Source: Prevotella sp.
Lineage (GTDB): Bacteria > Bacteroidota > Bacteroidia > Bacteroidales > Bacteroidaceae
DNA: 64,000 nt
Direction of reading: 5' to 3'
NCBI GenBank assembly: GCA_017417465.1
Contig: JAFPZD010000014.1
Span: 62,001 to 126,000, forward strand
The position numbers and the translations under genes were made by a program. Under the pieces are notes generated by a model that searched no databases, was not told where the DNA came from, and was given only the letters and a program-made list of their open reading frames with translations. This document shows positions 1-6,721 of the stretch, in pieces (within the stretch, counting starts at the first letter, position 1; every line of letters begins with the position of its first letter).

Positions 1-157
1 TGACGATGGCGTCGAAATGCACCCCTGCGAGCTGTTCGCACAGGATGGCAGCCTGCTTGAACCCATTGTCGTTCAGGCAGCCCGGCATCTGTCCCTGCAT
101 CGTCTGACTGGCGTTGTCAACGGTTTCGCCGTGTCGTGCCAAATAGAGTTTTGTCAT
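1..157 (-). CDS. Histidine phosphatase family protein (N-terminal part only)
   Basis: Reading leftward from an ATG at 157, the first 52 residues are open to the window edge and begin MTKLYLARHGET. The LARHGET motif (residues 6-12) is the phosphohistidine signature of the phosphoglycerate-mutase/histidine phosphatase superfamily; His9 would be the phosphorylated residue. Members remove phosphate from small molecules or proteins. The C-terminal half, which holds the second catalytic His, lies outside the window, so the substrate cannot be told. A TACTTTTG -7 element on the minus strand at 179-186 supports this start. It is divergent from the DUF308 gene. Family call is confident; exact role unknown. 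Confidence 0.85.
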   Translation of the reverse strand, partial: MTKLYLARHGETVDNASQTMQGQMPGCLNDNGFKQAAILCEQLAGVHFDAIV

Positions 158-178
158 GCCGTTTTAAGTTTTTGCACA

Positions 179-227
179 CAAAAGTACGGTAAAATAGTGA
201 TAATACCAAATATTTTTCGTACTTTTG
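179..227. promoter_or_regulatory. Divergent Bacteroidota promoter pair
   Basis: Two TACTTTTG -7 elements face away from each other: 179-186 on the minus strand (22 bp before the phosphatase ATG) and 220-227 on the plus strand (27 bp before the DUF308 ATG). Both match the Bacteroidota TAnnTTTG consensus. Confidence 0.7.
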
Positions 228-253
228 CAGCACAATCATTAAATGCAGGCATT

Positions 254-925
254 ATGAAACTGTTATTGTATCCTCTTCTTCGAGCTGTGGCAGCCCTGAT
301 CATAGGCTTCCTGCTCATTCAGTATCCCGACCACACACTGACAGGCCTTACCGTGGCCATCGGCATCCTGTTCCTGGTGGCGGGCGTCATTTCTATTATC
401 GGATGGCTGGTGGAACGTCACCGTAAGCCAGTATTCACAGCTTACGACAGTGGCGTCACCCAACAGGAATCGGCAGCCATCAGTCACACTGCCATGTTCC
501 CTGTGGTGGGCATGGGCAGCCTGGTGTTCGGCCTGTTCCTGTGCTTGATGCCGGCTACGTTCGTCGCCCTGCTGATGTACCTCATTGCAGCACTGCTCAT
601 CCTTGGCGCCCTGAACCTCTACATGAACCTGTTTGCCATGCGTACGATGGGACGAGTGCCTTTTGCCTACTGGATTCTGCCCACGGTGGTGCTCCTGGCG
701 GGCATCTTCGTCGTGGTGAAGCCGATGGAGGCAGCCGAGGTGCCCTTCATCATCCTCGGCTGGGCACTGCTGGTGCATGGCGTGACAGAACTCATCTGCA
801 GCATCAAGTTCTACGCTGTTCAGCGGGCTTTCAACAAGTCACAGACAATAACCGTTGAGGCTACACCTGACTCCTCTGAAGGAGAGGAAACAGCATTAGA
901 TAGCCCTGCCGAGGAGCTATCATAA
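254..925 (+). CDS. HdeD-like DUF308 integral membrane protein
   Basis: 223 residues starting at the ATG at 254, chosen because it follows the -7 element at 220-227 by 27 bp and begins directly with a hydrophobic stretch; the open frame extends further upstream without an initiation context. At least six hydrophobic segments alternate with short loops, as in the HdeD/DUF308 family (acid-resistance-associated membrane proteins in enterobacteria, of unclear function elsewhere). The C-terminal 30 residues are acidic and Ser/Thr-rich and probably cytoplasmic. The gene ends 30 bp from the convergent uridine kinase gene. The family call rests on topology and short patterns, so a function is not assigned. 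Confidence 0.7.
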   Translation: MKLLLYPLLRAVAALIIGFLLIQYPDHTLTGLTVAIGILFLVAGVISIIGWLVERHRKPVFTAYDSGVTQQESAAISHTAMFPVVGMGSLVFGLFLCLMPATFVALLMYLIAALLILGALNLYMNLFAMRTMGRVPFAYWILPTVVLLAGIFVVVKPMEAAEVPFIILGWALLVHGVTELICSIKFYAVQRAFNKSQTITVEATPDSSEGEETALDSPAEELS

Positions 926-955
926 TTCCCACTATTCGGAGAGGGTAGGGAAGGG

Positions 956-1570
956 CTATACGCCCGTGACGATGCCCTCGATGTAAGTCTTCAGGATGTG
1001 GATGCCGGTCTTGTTGTCACCGCCCCAGGGTATGATGACGTCGGCAAACTTCTTGGTAGGCTCGATGAACTGTTCGTGCATGGGCTTGAGCACTTTCTCA
1101 TAGCGGTCGAGCACCATGTCGACGGTACGTCCGCGCTCTACGACGTCGCGGCGAATGTTTCGGATGAGGCGCACGTCGGCATCGGTATCGACGAAAATCT
1201 TCAGGTCCATCATGTCGCGCAGCTTCTTGTAGTGCAGCGTCATGATGCCTTCAAGAATAATGACAGGCTTAGGCTCTACATGGACTGTCTCCGGCAGGCG
1301 GTTTGAAATGATGTATGAGTAGGTGGGCTGCTCGACGGCTTCGCCTGCCTTGAGCTTCTTGATGTGCTCGGTAAGCAGTTTCCAGTCGAAGGCGTCGGGG
1401 TGGTCGAAGTTGATGGCCTGGCGCTCCTCAGGGGTCATGCCCGTGGTGTCGTTATAGTACGAGTCGAGGGGTACTACTGCTGCGCAGTGTGGTGGCAGCG
1501 CCTTGGCAATTTTCTTTACGACGGTGGTCTTGCCCGAACCTGTTCCGCCTGCTATTCCGATGATGTACAT
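956..1570 (-). CDS. udk: Uridine kinase
   Basis: 204 residues. Phosphorylates uridine and cytidine to UMP and CMP in pyrimidine salvage (cytosol). The P-loop GIAGGTGSGKTT is at residues 5-16, followed by the family's PLDSYYND and FDHPDAFDW substrate-binding motifs and the VDTDADVRLIRNIRRD lid region. The length is normal for the family. It is the last gene of a leftward cluster; only 5 bp separate it from the DNA-glycosylase-fold gene upstream, so co-transcription is likely. Sitting next to a secreted nuclease-fold enzyme and a glycosylase, it gives the cluster a nucleic-acid or nucleoside salvage flavour, which is an inference from context. Confidence 0.95.
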   Translation of the reverse strand: MYIIGIAGGTGSGKTTVVKKIAKALPPHCAAVVPLDSYYNDTTGMTPEERQAINFDHPDAFDWKLLTEHIKKLKAGEAVEQPTYSYIISNRLPETVHVEPKPVIILEGIMTLHYKKLRDMMDLKIFVDTDADVRLIRNIRRDVVERGRTVDMVLDRYEKVLKPMHEQFIEPTKKFADVIIPWGGDNKTGIHILKTYIEGIVTGV

Positions 1571-1575
1571 AGGAG

Positions 1576-2202
1576 TTAGGGATTAAGGTAATTAAATACG
1601 GTTTTATAATATTCTGCTTTCTTTTCGATGGCCATGGGGTAGGCCCTTGACGAGGAAGGCATGCGATAGAGCCGCATCTGCCGGCCATCGATGTCGAACG
1701 TCACATAATCGCCCACTTTGGGCTCGCTGACAGCAAACTGCCGACAAGCTATCGTTGTAGCTAACTGCCCGGCAGTGGCCACGGCGCAGCACTGTGGTAG
1801 CCGTCGCAGCATGGCGTGCAGGTCGGTCTCTTCGATTACTGCCAGGTCCTTGTCGCTGGCGGTGTTCTTGGTGCGCACAATCTTGGTGCAGGTGTCGTAG
1901 AGGGCAATCCCCTGTTTACGAAGAAACGGCACCAGCTCGTCGAGCCGGAACCGTTTTTGCTGGTTGTCTACAAAGTGCTGCTTGTCGCCGAAGAAGCAGT
2001 AGCCGACGATGCGCCACATGTCGTTTTGGAAGTTCGGGTAATAGAACTTCATCGACCAGCGCTTCTCTGAGGGAGGGAAGGTGCCAAGCATCAGCAGACG
2101 TGCGTTGGCAGGCAAAAAAGGCTCGAAAGGGTGGTCGTCGCCCACCCCCAGCCGCTCCTCAGGGGAGGGGCGTTTGGTCAGCTCATCCTTCGATGTGGTC
2201 AT
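1576..2202 (-). CDS. Uracil-DNA-glycosylase superfamily protein
   Basis: 208 residues. The pattern LMLGTFPPS near residues 36-44 and MPSSSRAYPM near residues 180-189 match the two active-site blocks of the UDG superfamily (the distant branch often labelled DNA-deoxyinosine or mismatch glycosylase in Bacteroidales); between them is a YPNFQNDMWRI segment typical of that branch. It would remove damaged bases from DNA in the cytosol. The roughly 20 residues after the start (TKRPSPEERLGVGDD) are encoded by a degenerate copy of the palindromic repeat also found in mfd, so this N-terminus is probably repeat-derived. The start at 2202 lies 2 bp from the stop of the upstream gene, suggesting translational coupling. 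Substrate is not assignable. Confidence 0.8.
   Translation of the reverse strand: MTTSKDELTKRPSPEERLGVGDDHPFEPFLPANARLLMLGTFPPSEKRWSMKFYYPNFQNDMWRIVGYCFFGDKQHFVDNQQKRFRLDELVPFLRKQGIALYDTCTKIVRTKNTASDKDLAVIEETDLHAMLRRLPQCCAVATAGQLATTIACRQFAVSEPKVGDYVTFDIDGRQMRLYRMPSSSRAYPMAIEKKAEYYKTVFNYLNP
2140..2182. repeat. Degenerate half-copy of the 113-bp palindromic element
   Basis: The stretch from cccacccccagccgctcctc through gaggggcgtttggtcagc resembles the left half of the element at 33066-33178 and 35868-35980. It lies inside the 5' end of the UDG-superfamily gene but is read in a different frame from the copies in mfd. Confidence 0.6.
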
Positions 2203-2204
2203 TG

Positions 2205-3281
2205 TCAGGGGCGGGCCTCCTTTACCACGTACACAACCGTCGGCAGGTGGTCGCTAAAGCCATCGAGCCAGGCACCGCCAGCATGTGTGCGCATGGTGTT
2301 GCCCTTATACTTTCCCTCTTTCTGGAAGAGGTAGTCGCGCCGGAAGATCTGGTGGCGATAGTACTTCAGTGTGCTGCAGTCGATGTCGCCAACCTTGAAG
2401 TCGGTGCGCCCCTTCATGCCGGGGTCGAGCAGTGATTGTGAGACGATGATCTGGTCGAAGAGGTTCCACTTGCCATCGTACTGCAGGGTGCCTGTTCCCG
2501 ATGCGAGCACATCCCACCAGGGGTTCCACAGCCCGTCGCGCTCCACGTCTTTCATCTTGCGTTTGGCGCCGAGGGCCTCGGCCATCGACTTGTCCTGCGG
2601 GTCGTCGTTCATGTCGCCCATGATGAAGAGCTTCACGTTGGGGTCGTCCTTCATGAGGGAGTCCTTGACGATGTGTATCTGTCGGCCTCCCTCCTCACGG
2701 TAGAACGAACCAGCGAAGCGCGACGGCAGGTGGTTGACAATGATGGTCACATGCTCGTCGGCCAGCGTTCCGCTGACGGTAAGGAATCCACGGGTGGCAC
2801 GGTTCGAGTCGGCAGGCAGCACGTAGACGTAGGGCACCAGCTTCACGTCGCGCACCTTGAAAAGCTTCGGGTTGTAGAGCAGGGCGCAGTCGACGCCACG
2901 CTGGTCGGGACCCTCGACATGTACGAACTGGTAACCACGGGCCTTCAGTGGCTCGGTGTTGCACAAGTCGGTGAGGCACTTTGCATTCTCCACCTCGCTG
3001 ACGCCGATGACGGCACATCCCAGTCCTGGAATCTTGTCGGTTCCCATGTCACCGAGCACGCGGGCCATGTTCTTCAGCTTGCGTGAGTACTTCAGTCCTG
3101 TCCAGCGGTTGCGACCGTCCGGCAGGTACTCGTAGTCGTTCTTGCCCACGTCGTGGCAGGTGTCGAAGAGGTTCTCAAGGTTATAGAAGCCGATGGCGTA
3201 GAGGTTCAGCTTCTTGTCTTGAGCATGGAGGGTGCCGATGCTTGTTAGCAGCAGTGCCAAAAGAATGATGGTCTTTCTCAT
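2205..3281 (-). CDS. Secreted endonuclease/exonuclease/phosphatase (EEP) family protein
   Basis: 358 residues from the ATG at 3281, which opens with a signal peptide (MRKTIILLALLLTSIGTLHAQ, cleavage after HAQ); an ATG 30 bp further up is less likely. EEP-fold motifs are visible in order: FYNLENLFD (metal-binding Asn/Glu), IGVSEVEN, VNHLPSRF, GDMNDDPQD and the terminal GFSDHLPTVV with the catalytic Asp-His. The fold hydrolyses phosphodiesters in nucleic acids or phosphoesters in other ligands; the signal peptide places it in the periplasm or outside. A -7 element TATCTTTG lies at 3309-3316. It is the first gene of a leftward cluster with the glycosylase and udk. Nuclease activity is likely but not proven by motifs alone. 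Confidence 0.87.
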   Translation of the reverse strand: MRKTIILLALLLTSIGTLHAQDKKLNLYAIGFYNLENLFDTCHDVGKNDYEYLPDGRNRWTGLKYSRKLKNMARVLGDMGTDKIPGLGCAVIGVSEVENAKCLTDLCNTEPLKARGYQFVHVEGPDQRGVDCALLYNPKLFKVRDVKLVPYVYVLPADSNRATRGFLTVSGTLADEHVTIIVNHLPSRFAGSFYREEGGRQIHIVKDSLMKDDPNVKLFIMGDMNDDPQDKSMAEALGAKRKMKDVERDGLWNPWWDVLASGTGTLQYDGKWNLFDQIIVSQSLLDPGMKGRTDFKVGDIDCSTLKYYRHQIFRRDYLFQKEGKYKGNTMRTHAGGAWLDGFSDHLPTVVYVVKEARP

Positions 3282-3308
3282 TGTTGTTTCGTTTTCAGTT
3301 ATTTGGTG

Positions 3309-3316
3309 CAAAGATA
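3309..3316 (-). promoter_or_regulatory. -7 promoter element of the EEP-UDG-udk cluster
   Basis: TATCTTTG followed by GCA on the minus strand, 27 bp before the ATG of the EEP gene; matches TAnnTTTG. Confidence 0.65.
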
Positions 3317-3476
3317 CGAAGTTTTTTCGATACCGCCAAATATTAGGCCAAAATTTTGTCTCGGCTCTTTCGTTCCCTTAACTATTTGGTACTTTTTGAG
3401 GGAAAGATGATGTGAGGCATATCCTAAAATGACTTAAAACTGGTCATGAAAGTGATGATAAGTTCAGAATTATTGC

Positions 3477-3484
3477 TATTTTTG
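3477..3484 (+). promoter_or_regulatory. -7 promoter element of the GH3 gene
   Basis: TATTTTTG followed by GCA, 27 bp before the ATG at 3512; matches TAnnTTTG. Confidence 0.6.
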
Positions 3485-3511
3485 CACCAAGGTTACACAT
3501 TATTTATTATT

Positions 3512-6061
3512 ATGAAGAAAGTCCTCGCAATAGCCTTGTGCGCCATGTTGGTCGTTGTACACACATCGGCACAAAGGAGGAGCGCCCTCTCGTTCGATGC
3601 TTACGAGTGGGACTTCGGCACCGTCCAGGCAGCGGCAGGTGCTGTCTGCCACACGTTCACGTTCAAGAACACATCGAAGAACGATGTGAAGATTGGCAGT
3701 GTGAACCCCAGTTGTGAGTGCATCGCAGCCATGGTCCCCGACGGCGTCATCGCTCCAGGGCAGACTGCAGAGGTCATGGTGGCGTTCCATCCTGCCAAAT
3801 CGGTGGGCAAGAGCTTCCGCAGTGTGGAACTGCTCGACGTGAACGGCCAAACCCTTGGTGCCCTGTCAGTGAAGGCGACAGTCAGTGACGAAGGGGCAGT
3901 GACGCAGTACCCCTACCAGAATCCCCAGCTCTCCTTCGCCGAGCGCGTTGAGAACCTGCTCTCGCTGCTGACGCCCGAGGAAAAGGTGGGGCTGATGATG
4001 AACAAGTCAGTCTCAGTCGACCGCCTCGGCATCCCCTCCTACAACTGGTGGAGCGAGGCCTGCCACGGCGTGCGTCAGGATGGCTACACCGTCTTCCCGC
4101 AGCCCATCGGCATGGCGGCAGCCTTCAATCCGCAGCAGGTCTACGACGTGTTCTCGGCAGTAAGCGACGAGGCGCGTGCCAACTGGAACCGCACCGACCA
4201 TCACGACCCCAAGCTATACAACGTGCCCATGGGCGTGACCTACTATCCCGGCAACCCCGAGCTGACCTTCTGGTGCCCCAACGTGAACATCTTCCGTGAC
4301 CCGCGCTGGGGACGTGGACAGGAGACCTGCGGCGAGGACCCCTATCTCACTGCCATTTTAGGCGTGGAGACCGTTCGTGGCATGCAGCAGCCCTGGGGCT
4401 CATATTTCAAGACCCACGCCTGTGCCAAGCATTATGCCGTCCACAGTGGGCCGGAGCCACTGCGTCACACGTACAACGCCTCTGTCTCGATGCGTGACCT
4501 CTGGGAGACCTACCTGCCGGCCTTCAAGGCCTTGGTGAAGAAGGGCAACGTGCGTGAGGTGATGTGTGCCTACAACCGTTACGAGGGACGTCCTTGCTGC
4601 ACCAGCGATCGCCTGCTGGTCGACATCCTTCGCCGTAAGTGGAACTACGAGGCCATTGTCCTCACCGACTGCGACGCCATCAACAACTTTTACAACCGTG
4701 GGCAGCACGAGACCCATCCCGATGCCCTTTCCGCTTCGGTCGATGCTGTGCTTAACGGCACCGACCTGGAATGTGGCAAGGTGTTCATGGTACTGACCGA
4801 GGCTTTAGAAAAGGGGCTCATTCAGGAGCGCACCCTTGACTTCCACCTGCGCAAGACACTGCTCGGGCGTTTCGAGCTGGGCATGTTCGACCCTGCCGAG
4901 ACGCTGCCTTGGGCCGACCTGAAGCCAGCGGTCATCAGCAGCGAGGCTCACAACGACCTCGCCACGCAGGCTGCCCGCGAGTCAATCGTGCTGTTAGAGA
5001 ACAAGCGCCTGCCTAACCCCTCTGCGGGAGGGACGCTCACGCCAGTGCTGCCATTGTCCAAAAGCCTCAGGCACATTGCCGTCGTTGGGCCTAATGCCGA
5101 CAACGTTGAGCTGCTCAATGGCAACTATGGAGGCACGCCCACCAAGGCCCACCAGCACTCGCTGCTCGAGGGCATCCGCAATGCCGTGCCCGGTGCCGAC
5201 GTTGTCTATCGGAAAGCCTGCGAGCTGGCCATTGGCGATAGCACCGACTTGTCCACGTTTGACGACCTTGCACAGGAAGTCCGCGACGCGGATGTCATCA
5301 TCATCATTGGTGGCATCTCCGCACGGATGGAGGGCGAGGGTGGCGACAAGGCCAACATCGAGTTGCCTGCCGTTCAACAGAAGCTGGTGCGGGCCATGCA
5401 TGCCACGGGGCGCCCCGTTGTGTTTGTCAACTGCTCTGGCTCTGCCATCGCCTTTGGCAGCGTGGAGGGCTGTTACGACGCGCTCCTCCAGGCGTGGTAC
5501 CCGGGTCAGGGCGGTGCACAGGCACTGGCCGACGTGCTCTTCGGCGACTACAACCCCAGCGGCAAGCTACCCGTCACGTTCTATCGCTCGAACGACGACC
5601 TGCCCGACTTCCTCGACTACTCGATGGAGAACCGCACTTACCGCTATTTCAAGGGCGAGCCTCAGTACGCCTTTGGCTACGGACTCAGCTACACCACGTT
5701 TGCTTACGGCAAGGGCAAGCTCTCCAAGACGTCGATGAAAGCCGACGGCAAGGTGACGCTCACCGTCCCTGTTACCAACACTGGCAGTCGCGAAGGGACT
5801 GAAGCCGTTCAGGTCTATGTCAAGGCACTCGACTACCCAGAGGCGCCCATCAAGTCGCTCAAGGGCTTCCAGAAGCTTACGCTCGCTGCTGGGCAGTCGG
5901 CACGTGCTTCCATCACGCTCGACGGTGAGGCCTTCGAGTACTACGACCCCTCCATCGACGAACTCTCAACCCGTCCCGGACACTACCAGATTCTCTATGG
6001 CAGCTCTTCTCGCGAACAAGACCTCCAGAAGCTTGACTTCGTGGTAAGACCGGCACGATAA
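3512..6061 (+). CDS. GH3 beta-xylosidase-like glycoside hydrolase with N-terminal DUF1573 domain
   Basis: 849 residues from the ATG at 3512, which begins the signal peptide and sits just after the -7 element. Residues about 25-125 form a DUF1573 immunoglobulin-like domain (WDFGTV, FKNTSKNDVKI, NPSCECIAA). From about residue 140 the protein is a GH3 enzyme of the beta-xylosidase branch: NWWSEACHGV, VFPQPIGMAAAF, DPRWGRGQETCGEDPYL, CAKHYAVHSGPE, the nucleophile Asp386 in LTDCDAI, then the C-terminal alpha/beta sandwich and a fibronectin-III-like domain (FGYGLSYTTFAYG onward). It would release xylose or related sugars from the non-reducing end of oligosaccharides in the periplasm or outside. A DUF1573 fused in front of GH3 is unusual. 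No SusCD pair is adjacent. Confidence 0.92.
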   Translation: MKKVLAIALCAMLVVVHTSAQRRSALSFDAYEWDFGTVQAAAGAVCHTFTFKNTSKNDVKIGSVNPSCECIAAMVPDGVIAPGQTAEVMVAFHPAKSVGKSFRSVELLDVNGQTLGALSVKATVSDEGAVTQYPYQNPQLSFAERVENLLSLLTPEEKVGLMMNKSVSVDRLGIPSYNWWSEACHGVRQDGYTVFPQPIGMAAAFNPQQVYDVFSAVSDEARANWNRTDHHDPKLYNVPMGVTYYPGNPELTFWCPNVNIFRDPRWGRGQETCGEDPYLTAILGVETVRGMQQPWGSYFKTHACAKHYAVHSGPEPLRHTYNASVSMRDLWETYLPAFKALVKKGNVREVMCAYNRYEGRPCCTSDRLLVDILRRKWNYEAIVLTDCDAINNFYNRGQHETHPDALSASVDAVLNGTDLECGKVFMVLTEALEKGLIQERTLDFHLRKTLLGRFELGMFDPAETLPWADLKPAVISSEAHNDLATQAARESIVLLENKRLPNPSAGGTLTPVLPLSKSLRHIAVVGPNADNVELLNGNYGGTPTKAHQHSLLEGIRNAVPGADVVYRKACELAIGDSTDLSTFDDLAQEVRDADVIIIIGGISARMEGEGGDKANIELPAVQQKLVRAMHATGRPVVFVNCSGSAIAFGSVEGCYDALLQAWYPGQGGAQALADVLFGDYNPSGKLPVTFYRSNDDLPDFLDYSMENRTYRYFKGEPQYAFGYGLSYTTFAYGKGKLSKTSMKADGKVTLTVPVTNTGSREGTEAVQVYVKALDYPEAPIKSLKGFQKLTLAAGQSARASITLDGEAFEYYDPSIDELSTRPGHYQILYGSSSREQDLQKLDFVVRPAR

Positions 6062-6099
6062 GAAACTCACGCAGCGCAAGTGTAAAGCTTGCGATGGTA

Positions 6100-6423
6100 G
6101 GAAAGGAGGAAAAGCGGAAAAGCGGAAAGTAGACATTAAGGTATTTTGGGGGGTAGAAATAGGAAATACAATTTTTTAATAAAAACAACGAATTTAACGA
6201 ATTTAACGAATTATACGAATTACGACGCGTAGCAATTCGTTTAATTCGTTTAATTCGTTGTTGGAAAAAGGATTATTTATATATATTATATTTAAATAGT
6301 TATTTATTATAATTATATTAATATTAATAAATATTATTAAAATAACTCCTACTTATAATGTCTTATTTCCGTCTGAAAAAGGCTTAATGTCTACTTTCCG
6401 CTTTTCTGCTTTTCCTCCTTTCC
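6100..6423. repeat. Nested foldback (MITE-like) element
   Basis: The outer arms 6100-6140 and 6383-6423 are 41-bp inverted repeats with a single mismatch. Within them a second inverted repeat (6184-6213 against 6233-6262) is built from tandem cgaattta-type units. The remainder of the interior is very AT-rich (about 6270-6350). There is no open reading frame of note. It fills most of the space between the GH3 gene and the TonB receptor transcript. Confidence 0.8.
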
Positions 6424-6468
6424 CACAACAATGGGATGCCTGAAAGTACGTTTCGTTAAAGTCAATCC

Positions 6469-6534
6469 GTCATTTCCCTCGGAGGGAACCGACACTTCCC
6501 TCGGAGGGAACAGGCAGTCCGCTCGGAGCAACGT
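6469..6534. repeat. 22-bp tandem array, three units
   Basis: Units start at 6469, 6491 and 6513. The first two share the palindromic core ttccctcggagggaa; the third is diverged (gtccgctcggagc). The spacing is exactly 22 bp. Confidence 0.8.
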
Positions 6535-6651
6535 GGGGCCCCTACTGGGTTGCTTTGTCTTTTCTGGTCGTCTAATGACACTTGCCCAGTATGCAAAAGA
6601 GAGGAGAATATGCTGTAAAGCGAGAAAATATGACGAAAAAACAGGAAAATC

Positions 6652-6682
6652 TTTGCAGTATCAGAAATTATTTGTAACTTTG
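6652..6682 (+). promoter_or_regulatory. Promoter of the TonB receptor operon
   Basis: A TTTG at 6652-6655 (-33) and TAACTTTG at 6675-6682 (-7) with about 19 bp between them match the full Bacteroidota promoter; the ATG at 6722 is 39 bp downstream. Confidence 0.7.
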
Positions 6683-6721
6683 CAGCAAATAACGAATAAC
6701 GGAAACCAAAAACAGCAATCT

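Noticed and set aside
6431-6721. Longer N-terminus for the TonB receptor
   Set aside because: It would run through the 22-bp repeats and the promoter at 6652-6682; the signal peptide starts at 6722.
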